Assembly (NCBI GenBank): GCA_023052935.1 | Contig: CM041297.1 | Coordinates: forward strand, 2,036,280-2,100,279 | Direction: 5' to 3' | Length of the DNA: 64,000 nucleotides | Source of the DNA: Piezodorus guildinii | Lineage: Eukaryota; Arthropoda; Insecta; Hemiptera; Pentatomidae | Shown: positions 22,987 through 32,200 of the stretch, in pieces | Layout: every line of letters begins with the position of its first letter | How positions within the stretch are numbered: position 1 is the stretch's first letter | The notes under the pieces: model-generated | Seen by the model: the letters and a program-made list of their open reading frames with translations, nothing else | What the model was told of the DNA's origin: nothing | The model's database searches: none | Program-made: the position numbers and the translations under genes

Positions 22987-23790
22987 CTCTTAATTCACAA
23001 ACAAAAGGGAAAATAGAAACCAAGTGGTGGCAAAAGCCTATTCATTCCGGTAGATACATCCACTATAAAAGTCAATGTCCTAATAGGTATAAAATCAACA
23101 CAGCAAAAAATGTAATAGATCGAGCGAGAAAATTAACCCAAAAAAATATCAAAAAATCGCGGAAAATAAAGTAGTTGACCTCCTTTTAGAAAATGGTTAT
23201 CCACACACAAAGTTATATGTAAACTACTAAAACAGATACCAACGTCACAAAAACAACTACACAATGAGAACAGCACCAAAATATATTACACTATCCCATA
23301 CATACCCACACTTTCCGAAAAACTTGCAAAAGCACTTAACATTAACAGAAATAATAGTGATTCTGCCATTACGTACAAAAATATAAATACTTTATCAAAA
23401 TTATTTACAAAAACTAAAGATTTCGACAAATTAGACCTTCAATCAAATGTAGTATACGAAATATCTTGTGAAGACAAATGCGGAAAGTCTTATTTTGGAA
23501 CATCTGAACAATATTTAAAAAGGAGAGTATACCAACACAAATATAGCTGCACTTCAATTAAAAAAGACCCAAATAAACCTGACCAAACTGCCCTCACTAC
23601 TCATTTCAGAAAAACGGGACATTCATTGAAATTTCACTCACCGAAAATTATTCATTATGAAAAAAACAGCTTCAAAAGAAATTTTAAAGAAATGATTACC
23701 ATAGAGAAATATAAAAATCGCGACATAAATAAAAAATCGGATGTCCAAAACCTTAATGCATGTTACACAAATTTGATAAACACATATTAA
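22983..23790 (+). pseudogene. Penelope-like element, RT end plus GIY-YIG endonuclease
   Basis: The first part reads KIETKWWQKPIHSGRYIHYK and NVIDRARKLT, the C-terminal region of Penelope-type reverse transcriptases, and runs into a stop at about 23172. After frame breaks an open stretch (from about 23400 to the TAA at 23788-23790) encodes a GIY-YIG-type endonuclease: VVYEISCEDKCGKSYFG, then EQYLKRRVYQHK, then THFRKTGHSLKF and a terminal NACYTNLINTY. The usual Y-I-G is Y-F-G here. The CxxxC-like spacing before it is typical of the family. The N-terminal RT is missing, so the copy is 5' truncated and inactive. Sequence near 24150-24200 (gagaacaataaattctcgaaacg) resembles a decayed hammerhead-ribozyme stem II and core. 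Confidence 0.85.
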
Positions 23791-24284
23791 AATTTAAAGA
23801 AATAAAATAAACGTCTTAATAATAATACGAAATAAAACGAAAACAATTCAACAACGTCATCATAAATTCCTACAAAAATCTTCCATACTTTTTTATTCAT
23901 ATTCCTTTTTTATTTTTTCAGTGTTCTTTCAAAGCTTGTAGGCTAAACATGTCTAATAAAGACACTATTTTTTCCAAAATTGTAAGTAATTTTATAATAA
24001 TATCTTTAATGTAAATCCTAATTTAAAATATCAATGTACCTACTGTATGATTATTCATTGTTCAATGTATTCTTTTTTATTTCTCTAACAATAACATCAT
24101 ATATTAATTATTGTATAATAATATTAATGTTCTGTTTTTTTTTTTCCATTGTTAAGGCATAATTATGAGAACAATAAATTCTCGAAACGTCGCATAGATA
24201 AAATTGTTTATTCATTGACTGAAACTTGAGAACAACACAAACTTAAATTATCAACAGTCGGGAACTGATCAAACAATATACATA

Positions 24285-24315
<31 letters not shown>

Positions 24316-24394
24316 CATAATTTACATCTGATAATAACAAAATATAACTTATTATTAAGTACTATCACTTACGTATGCCGTACCGTGCCTTCAG

Positions 24395-24549
24395 CTCCTC
24401 CATTGGCGAGACCCCGTTCAGCCTTTGGTGGGATGGAGCCGGTGCTCCGTCCCAACTCTGCCAAGCCGGAGGTTAAGCGCATGCGGTTCCAGCCCCCCAC
24501 TCCAGAGGCCCTCCTCCAGATCAAGCAGGCCCTGGACGAGCTACCTGTG
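24395..24549 (+). CDS. Candidate coding exon 2 of an unrecognised gene
   Basis: The acceptor is ccttcag at 24388-24394 and the donor is CTGTG followed by gtaagg at 24550. The open frame reads PPLARPRSAFGGMEPVLRP, then KRMRFQPPTPEALLQIKQAL and DELPV. It needs one base from an upstream exon, whereas the exon at 21283-21458 leaves two, and a direct join reaches a stop. Either an exon between them is unrecognised or the two belong to different transcripts. The 3' end is phase 0 and fits the segment at 28126. Codon composition is GC-rich. Confidence 0.6.
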
Positions 24550-24633
24550 GTAAGGAAACCAAACTATATATACATTTATTTTAATTTACTCATTGCATAT
24601 AATATACAAAAAAAAAAAAAAAAATACCATATA

Positions 24634-25619
24634 TTGGGTTGTTCGGAAAGTTCTTAGAGAAATTTGAACAAAAATTAAAATTGATGAACAGCTTAAAAGT
24701 TATTTATTTTATAAACAAAATAGTTACCACCGTTAGCGATTACTCTTTCCCAACGGCTTTGAATGTCCATTATCTCTTTTTCTCCAAAACGCACTGTCCT
24801 TACTCCTGAAGCACAGTAAAAGGTCCGTTTTGACGTCATCTTCTGAAAAAAAAACCTGTACCACTACAACCCAAGAAGAGTACATGTACAGATTCGTACT
24901 GTTTCTAGGCCAACGGCCGTGCAATGACGTGATTCGGCCAAGATCACGCTCAGCCGCCAGGGCTTTCCCCCTTTATGGAGGCTGGGTGTGCCCCAGGAAG
25001 GTCTCCATGCCCCAGGATCGCTCCCCAGCTGAAATAACAGAATAAATAATATCCCACCACAGCCGGGGTTCGAACCCAGGACCCGGAGCACAGCAGACTA
25101 GCGCTCTATCCACTAGACCACGCCGCTCCCTAAGTCATCTTCTGAAGATTAAGATTTTTCTTATAGAAAATTTTCGAGGGAACGGAAAAGATGGAAATCC
25201 GAAGGAGCAATGTCGGGAGAGTACGGCGGCTGAGGTAAAACCTCCCATCTGAAGCTTAATAACTTTTGCGGAGTCCTTAAAGACACGTGGAACCTAGCGT
25301 TGTCTTGGTGGAATAGCACTTCTTTCCGATTCGTCAACCCTGGCCGTTTCTCTTCAATTGCTGCCTTCAATCGAGCTAATCATTCTTGAAGTTTAAAAAA
25401 GAACAGCATAATATGCCGAAAATGAACTGAATCGTAACTCGTGTTGGTTTGCAATAAACTACACTACTTAATAAAGAGAAATTCAGTGTGTAAACATAGT
25501 TAATCCCATGAAGTAAAAATGCATATAGATAAACATTAGCTTTGTGATTCGTTTTTAATAGACAAAATAAGAGGTAAGTTTTATTTAAAAAATCTTTACG
25601 AACTTTTCGGACAACCCAA
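24634..25619 (-). mobile_element. Second mariner family, degenerate and interrupted by SINE B
   Basis: Terminal inverted repeats ttgggttgttcggaaagttc and gaacttttcggacaaccca (plus strand) are bounded by TA. The minus strand encodes transposase remnants: VLFHQDNARFH (second catalytic Asp region), then PQPPYSPDIAPSDFHLF (third Asp region), then after the SINE a frame-broken C-terminus. The N-terminal DNA-binding domain is missing. Without the SINE the copy is about 690 bp, so it is a deletion derivative. It is not the family of the three other mariner copies. Confidence 0.92.
24848..25133 (-). mobile_element. SINE B, full length, inside a mariner
   Basis: Read on the minus strand it starts with a tRNA-like head (gggagcggcgtggtctagtg; B box gggttcgaacccc) and ends in poly(A)/T. 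A 13-bp duplication gtcatcttctgaa flanks it (24835-24847 and 25134-25146). The insertion splits the mariner coding remnant. Confidence 0.95.
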
Positions 25620-25624
25620 TATAT

Positions 25625-25869
25625 CTGTGGCGGTCGTGAAAAACTAAGTATCTCGAGTTGTATCAAAAAGGAGTTAACTTCACGTATTGCTCCCTCAGAC
25701 CTTCTCCTACGTCGTGTTAAATTGGTTAAAGAAATTTCTTGGTGGAAGAAATTTCAGGTGGAAATAAAGCTGTAATTAATAACTCTATTTTGGTATTACG
25801 TAGAACATTAAGTAGCTCACCTGTAAAATGAAAGATTTTGACTTGACCACTTATTCACGACCGCCTCAG
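25625..25869 (+). mobile_element. MITE family G, copy 1
   Basis: A 245-bp element with terminal inverted repeats ctgtggcggtcgtgaa and ttcacgaccgcctcag, almost abutting the mariner end. A second copy lies inverted at 30682-30898. The interior conserves acgtcgtgttaaat and aaagaaatttctt. No coding capacity. Confidence 0.82.
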
Positions 25870-26149
25870 ATATTATATCTAATAAAATCAAAGCTCGCAA
25901 TATTGATGAGCGAGCAGTCTGTTGTGTTTTCCTTTTTTACAATTTTGGTCGTATATATCTTCAGTTTCATTAGCTTGTGATAATAATTATGATTGAATAT
26001 GTATTTTTGAGACATTAGGTATAATTTATTGTTATTGAATGTATTAATGATTTTATAGTTAATGTGCTGGACTAGAAAATGTCGGTATTTTATTATAGGT
26101 GGAATAGTCAGGAATCAGTCATTTTTGAAAAGTTTTTAATTTTGCCAAC

Positions 26150-26180
26150 GTTTCGGCTCAAGCTTGTGAGCCATCATCAG
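26150..26180 (-). ncRNA. Hammerhead-ribozyme-like core, opposite arm
   Basis: Mirror copy on the minus strand: CTGATGA from 26180 to 26174, the same six-base-pair stem II, and GAAAC ending at 26150. Confidence 0.6.
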
Positions 26181-26246
26181 GGCATTACTGAGCCATGTCC
26201 AAGCATAAACTCACCAGTTTATGCTTGGACATGGCTCAGTAATGGC

Positions 26247-26277
26247 CTGATGATGGCTCACAAGCTTGAGCCGAAAC
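26247..26277 (+). ncRNA. Hammerhead-ribozyme-like core
   Basis: CTGATGA (26247-26253), then a stem II hairpin GGCTCA...TGAGCC, then GAAAC (26273-26277). All core bases of these two segments match the hammerhead consensus. Stems I and III and the cleavage site were not established, so activity is unproven. Confidence 0.6.
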
Positions 26278-26383
26278 GTTGGCAAAATTAAAAACTTTTC
26301 AAAAATGACTGATTCCTGACTATTCCACCTATAATAGTTTCTACAGTCGACTATACACCCTCAATATAAGTCGGTATTTTATT

Positions 26384-26895
26384 TAATTATATTGCTAGTT
26401 TCACCCAATCGGTTCCATTTAGCCTATATATTACTTCATCCAGAATTAGTTTTTCTTTTTCTAAACATTGCATCCTGAACTTCTTTAAGACAGGACACGT
26501 TGATTGAGATCACACACGGCACAGGCAGGTACCCTATCCCTCCTCCATGGCTAAGAATTAAGTCTTATCAGTTCTCCTCTTTCTCTAAATATCAAAGACT
26601 TGCTGTAGAGACCAAATTCGTTGTGTTGGATGTAAGAAATTTCCTGTTTCGGGACTAGTTTTGTTTATAATGAATGAAATTGACTATTGTTGGCTGTTGA
26701 TATAATTTTTGTTCTGATGTTTGAGTCTATTTTATTAATTAAGTTGTTCGGATTCAGTTTTATTATTTTCAATTTGCATCGGGTCACCTATTTTAACTAA
26801 TTCCATATGCCATTTCCTTTTTCTATTATAACATCTGCCAAGAAGGCCAAAAATTATTGTTTAGTCCCTCGTTACACGTAAGTTATTGTTACTAC

Positions 26896-26953
<58 letters not shown>

Positions 26954-26960
26954 TGGCATT
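26384..26960. other. No gene recognised; (TA)n tract at the end
   Basis: Unrecognised AT-rich DNA with a (TA)n microsatellite at about 26900-26950. Confidence 0.5.
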
Positions 26961-27237
26961 ATAATGGCTACACTGCTTTTTTTTAACATCAATTTTTTAT
27001 CGAGTAATATTACCATCTGTCACAATTTGGACATCAATAATAGAGGTAAATATTGTACATTCATACAATATTTACACCGCAATAAAATTATAATAAAATA
27101 TATATACAATAATGAATCAATAAAATGTTTACGGAGTCTAGAAATTACTCATACCTAGATACACGCTCAGACATACAGCACATTGAGTGGAGAAACTAGC
27201 CAGTGCTAGAACTCCAATATATACATATTAACAAAAG

Positions 27238-27830
27238 GTCGCGGGGCCACTGCCGTTTCAACCTTCTAGGGGGATAGTAAGGGTGTGTGGAGCTGGATAT
27301 TGATTGAGCTAGAGGATTAGGATGATGAATGAGGTTCTGATGGAATTAGGAAAATTTGGATATAATTAGGTCTCAAATAAATGGAACATTAAGGTCGTGC
27401 TGCAAGGTATAGTTGGAGACATAATAAGGAGCATTTACTATTGTTCGGAGGACTTTGGATTGAAAGGATTGAATGCATTTGATGTTAGAACGTTTAGCTG
27501 TCCCCCACAGTTCAAGTCCGTAGGTCCAGATAGGCTTCACTATTGTCTTGTATATTAATAATTTGTTGTAAACTGTAAGTTCAGATTTTCTGTTGAGTAG
27601 TCGGTATAACTGTCCGAATCGTCGTTTGAGATCTTGTCTTTTAAGTCTTGTATGTGGGTTCCATGTCAATCTTTTTTCTAATAGTAACCCAAGGTGCTGG
27701 ACTGTATCTGAGGGAGGAATCGGTAATGAGTTGAAATAAACTGGCGGACAGGAGTTTCGTCTAAGAGTAAAGGTTACATGTTAACATTTGGCTTCGTTCA
27801 CCTTTATACGCCAGTGACACTACTTAAGAC
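27238..27830 (-). pseudogene. Jockey-like LINE remnant, second subfamily
   Basis: The minus strand reads MTWNPHTRLKRQDLKRRFGQ, TIVKPIWTYGLELWGTAKRS, then YYVSNYTLQHDLNVPF. It matches the thumb region of the Jockey-like copies elsewhere but with many substitutions, so it is another subfamily. Remnants of the terminal RLKRQWPRD block lie at about 27238-27275. Confidence 0.82.
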
Positions 27831-28125
27831 TTTTTTTTTTTTAAATCTCTTTTTGAAATTTAATCTCAATAGGTTTTTTTATTTATTTATTAATAAATAT
27901 GGTACTTTTAAATTTGTATAAAAAAACAAGTAACATCCTTAAAAAGAACTTAGAACCAGTCAGGAAGTGATGAATGTGTACCGGTAGGTAGAAGAGTGGT
28001 TTTTTGGAGATAAATGTCAAGATTATTAAGTCCGATGAATATCTCCAGCAGAAGAGAGCAGAGCTTTTTACAGTTTAAATTATTACAGTTTTCTAAATTT
28101 ATTTACATTGTTGTTAACATTGCAG

Positions 28126-28230
28126 ACAATTCACTTCGCGGGTAAGGAGCTGCACAAAGGGTTGTCCATCAGCGAGCCGGACTTCGGGACGCCGACACCT
28201 GGCACTAGTGGAGATGACAAGGTAGAGTAA
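28126..28230 (+). CDS. Candidate coding exon 3 of an unrecognised gene
   Basis: The acceptor is ttaacattgcag at 28125. The frame is phase 0, matching the donor phase of 24395-24549, and reads TIHFAGKELHKGLSISEPDF, then GTPTPGTSGDDK. It either splices at AAG followed by gtagag (28222) or terminates at the in-frame TAA (28228-28230), with an AATAAA at 28247. High G/C at third positions. No family is recognised. Confidence 0.6.
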   Translation, partial: TIHFAGKELHKGLSISEPDFGTPTPGTSGDDKVE

Positions 28231-28387
28231 GCCAGCCATCGTATCAACAATAAAACCATTTTTATCAATGAAATCGTGTATAATTTTTTTTAGTTAAATA
28301 ATTATACGCTCGAAAAGGACTAATTTTACTATTTCGTAGGTTATACCCGATTTTCATATTCATAAAGACTCTTTTAATTAATTTTTA

Positions 28388-28600
28388 CTTTCACTTACCT
28401 ATGCATGAAATGTATAGTAAGCGAAAGTATTGCGATCGTGAAATTTTTGAATTCCAGTTTTCAACGGAAATACACGTTTTTGGGTCCTCTGAGTCCAAAT
28501 GACCAAGTACCGCAAAAAGTCTGAGTGTGTGTGTGTGTGGTAGCTCCCGGGCGAAAACGAAAAGTCCTATGAAACTGAAATTTCGTATTTAAGGCAACTA
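28388..28600 (-). repeat. Repeat family A, right-end fragment
   Basis: Plus strand tttcacttacctatgcatga through tattgcgatcgtgaaa to ggtagctcccgggcg is the inverted right end of A. Confidence 0.8.
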
Positions 28601-28664
28601 ATCGCCCGAGTAGTCAGAGTAGCCAGATAGAGACAAATTGAAAAGATCACCAGCTCTAAACAGT

Positions 28665-28740
28665 TATACCCTAATATAGTTATTTGGAAATAATAAACCA
28701 TTGTGTAATAATTTGCAGCGTTTTTTTTTTTTTTTTTTTC
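28665..28740 (+). repeat. Repeat family E, short copy
   Basis: cagttataccctaatatag, then ggaaataataaaccattg, then taataatttgcagcg and a T-run. The same block is at 33580-33655, 35565-35620, 51660-51735 and (inverted) 59850-59915. Confidence 0.75.
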
Positions 28741-28933
28741 TAGCTTTTTATTTCAGGAGGAACCACTCTCCTCCATTTCTTCTACTCCGCCTCTTAATTA
28801 TAATTTCATATTACTCTAAATTTAATTAAACTTATTTTATACTGATGATTAATAGGTTTGTATAGACTGATCTCCTAGATAGAGTTTGGCATTGTATTTA
28901 TTTACAAATCGTCTATTAGACAAGTCATACAGC

Positions 28934-29290
28934 TCATTTCCACCTGAGGACGGACTTGCAGTTGAGGTTGGGCATGTCAGGGATGGCCTTCTTGATGTCC
29001 TGGTACCTGCAGCAGTAGACGTAGCCCTTGGAGAGGTCATTCTGGAGGAGCGGCCATCCGTTCTGGGAGCAGACGTCTGGGCAGATGGCCTTGGGTGGCT
29101 TGGTGATGAAGGGGTTGTTGGTGGAGACGAAGGCGATGCAGGAGTCGTCCTGGGTGTTCCTGACGACCTTCCAGAAGTGCTCTGGCACTGGAAGTCTAGA
29201 GTCCTGGAGTCTGATCTGCTTCTCGCCTCTGGCTGCTGGAAGGCTGAGGACGCCTTCCGTCCCTGTCACCACTTGGAGGTCAGCGCCGAG
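28934..29290 (-). CDS. Nuclease exon 6 (last)
   Basis: Acceptor ctttttcag at 29291, phase 0. It encodes LGADLQVVTGTEGVLSLP, then LPVPEHFWKVVRNTQDDSC, NNPFITKPPKAICPDVCSQN and a Cys-containing tail ending SVLRWK. The TGTxGV and PVPxxFWKVV segments are typical of this nuclease family. The stop is at 28934-28936. Plus-strand frames across it are shadows of the GC-rich coding sequence. Confidence 0.92.
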   Translation of the reverse strand, partial: LGADLQVVTGTEGVLSLPAARGEKQIRLQDSRLPVPEHFWKVVRNTQDDSCIAFVSTNNPFITKPPKAICPDVCSQNGWPLLQNDLSKGYVYCCRYQDIKKAIPDMPNLNCKSVLRWK

Positions 29291-32200
29291 CTGAAAAAGA
29301 TTATCAAATCATTATTTTTATGAAGAAAAAATCTGGTGCGAGTAATACATGACTTTTACTTACCTACTTATTAAATAAAATACAATTTCAAAGTAAATCT
29401 AAATAAAAAATGTATTCAGATTATTTATTTTAAATAATATAGCAATATCAAATCGTTAGTATAATTATTAGTAATAATTGTATGCCCTATTTATCACTTT
29501 AAATTACTTTTTACTACTTTGTATATAAGATTATTTTTTTTTTCCAAAATCTTTAGCTTTCCAACAGTATATTGTACATCTATATTAATGTTCTTATCTT
29601 CCAATAACCAAGAATTATATTAAATAATTTTTTGCTGTTTCCTCCTTTAGTTGTTTATCAAATTCGTTCAACTTTCACTTACCTCCGTTATTAAATTCAA
29701 TTTGAGAATTTTCAAATACAATAAGCAATCAAATAAGTTAAAAGAATTAATTAAATTGTTTTTCAATAGAAATGTGTGTTATATTAAATTATCTATTATA
29801 TTATTATCTAAAGCAAAAATGTTAGTTTTGTCGGCTTTTCATCACTTTTGACTTTTGTCAGTTTTTATATAATATAATATTTTGTATAAAATTATTAGCT
29901 TTCCAACGGTATATTATATATCTATGTTACTGTTCTCATCTTCAAATAACCAAAAATTATGTTAAATAATATTTTTGCTTTTTTCTCATTTAGTTTTTTA
30001 TCAAATTCGTTCACCTTGTATATTTACTTGTTTTTTATCAATGATATGGGTATTTTTATAGAATCTACAAAATTAAAGGTACTTTAGAGGAAGAAAATTT
30101 AAAATATCGGCATTTAAGCTATTTCAATCCCAATGAAACCTACATGATTTTAAAGCCTTCTTATCAACGTTTATATGGTAAAATGATACATTTTTTCGAA
30201 TCTATAAAATTATAGATACTTTACAGAAAGTAAATTTAAAATATCTGCACTTAAGCCCTGTGAGACTATTTTAATAAGAATGAAACCGATATGACATTAA
30301 AGCCCATTTTACGTTGATATAGAGAGTTTGATCTAAATCCTAAAAATTTGCAAAATGCGTGGTATAAAGTGGCACTTCTGGTCAGCTGATTTTAGCGAAA
30401 AAAGTTGCTCTAACATCTCGGGCATATAATTGTCTTAAATAATAAATTTTAGTTTAGGCTTTTTGTTTTCGTGCTAGACACATACACGGATGGACATTAA
30501 ACCTTTTTTCGTGTCTTACTTATCAGACTCAGGTAGCCCTCAAACGTGTATTTCCGTGAAAACTCGGATTTGAAAATTTTTCAAGATAACAATATTTTCC
30601 CTAACTTAATATTTCGTACATAATTAAGTGATAGTAATAAACGACATGATCATTACAGTGTTTTTTTAATTTATTTTATATCTGTGGCGGTCGTGAATAA
30701 CTGGTTAAGTAAAAAGCTTTCATTTTACAGGTGAGGTGACTTAAACTTTACGTAATTCCCAAAATAGAGTTATAACATACAGCTTTCTTTCCACCTAAAA
30801 TTTCTTCACTAAGAAATTTCTTTAACCTATTTAACACGACGTGGGAGATTTTGAGGAACTAATTTTTCATATAACTCGAGTTATCCAGACTGCCACAGGT
30901 ATATATATTGGTTAGTGAAAGTAATATGGTTAATATTCAATATTAACTTTCGGTTCCTGAGAACGGTAATTTCACGGATGACGATTAAATACAAACTATT
31001 AGACTTAGTAACACAATGTTATACTCACACTCTTGGCGATCCTCCTGGTGTTGTCTTCAACCTTGAGCCAGTGGCCGGCGTTGATGGACTGCCATTGCGG
31101 GGCCACATTGACGTAGAAGTAGGTCAAGAACTGGTGAGCGCTGAAGAGGAAGTCCGCGTCGGGGGCGAGGTGACCTCTGGCCAGAAGAAGGTCTTCTTGG
31201 CGTCGAAGTGTTTGCCGGCGCTGGCGGCTCCCAGTTCGCGGGAGAGGACGGTTTGTTGGTTTTTCTGAAAAAGAATAATCATTAGGGATTTAATAATTAA
31301 ATTTAAAATCAGATTATCATAAAAATATAAATTATTAATAAAAGAAGTTCATGTTTTAGTTAATCTTTAATTGTAAGTAAAATGCAAAATTGATTTACAA
31401 TACTGTCATGCTAAAACGTTGCTCTACTTAATCACTCATTGTTGTCAGATCCGCTTACGATTAGCCCTGATAAAAACCCACAATGGGGGTCGAAACGTTG
31501 GCAGATAATTAATAGTTAAAACATAAATAAATAGTTGTTTCCTTTACTGACCATCAAAAAACAAATTATATCCATTAGCCCAAAAGAAATTACTTTGAAT
31601 AAATCTATCTATTTTTATACAATATAATATTAGCTATATTCGAGCTTATTCGTCCCTCATAACCGCATAATCCTCACAATCGTTGAGTATTGCATTACTG
31701 TATCACCATTCTCCTGCAATTTTTTAGTTTCAGAGCATAGGATAGTTATAATGAAGGGATAGTTCATAGTATAGTCAGTTCAATTTTTTACACATTTAAC
31801 GTCACTTTATGCTACTGTGGCTAATCGGACGATGCTGCAGTGGGAGACCTAAATTTTGCCTTTTCATGTTTTGTTAGGATTGGGATCTTTAACGGGTACC
31901 TGACATCGCACATGCTCGGAGCAACCTTTTTAACTTCCCCTCCGAAGGATGGTATAATTAAGGAGTTTTACTCTCTAGGGCTACCTGCAGGTTCGAACCC
32001 GCGTCCTTGGACATAGAAGGTTGCTATGTTAGCCACTACACCACAGGTGACCCGAATAAATAATTATAAAATGGATTTCATTAATCATATCACAACCAGC
32101 ATGGCAGTTAATGGTTAGCTCTGACACAACTGTCCGTTTTTTTTTCTAATTTATTTATTTTACTCTGATATGTTTTTTATTGTTTACCCTTTAGTGATAA

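Larger units (their letters stand above)
26091..26336. mobile_element. Near-perfect palindrome with hammerhead cores (Penelope-derived?)
   Basis: Two 120-base arms (26091-26210 and 26217-26336) are reverse complements with a single mismatch, separated by tcacca. A 14-base direct repeat gtcggtattttatt lies at 26081-26094 and 26370-26383, so an insertion of about 275 bp with a target duplication is likely. Each arm carries CTGATGA, a GGCTCA/TGAGCC stem and GAAAC in hammerhead-ribozyme order. Such motifs are known from Penelope-like terminal repeats. The near identity of the arms implies recent origin or gene conversion. Confidence 0.85.

Noticed and set aside
24848..25133. tRNA genes at SINE heads (A and B boxes in SINE A, B and C)
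   Set aside because: No full cloverleaf was evident, and each lies at the head of a dispersed element with target duplications.
28886..29323. Long plus-strand reading frames over 28886-29323
   Set aside because: They are shadows of the GC-rich last exon of the nuclease on the minus strand, whose protein matches the family.
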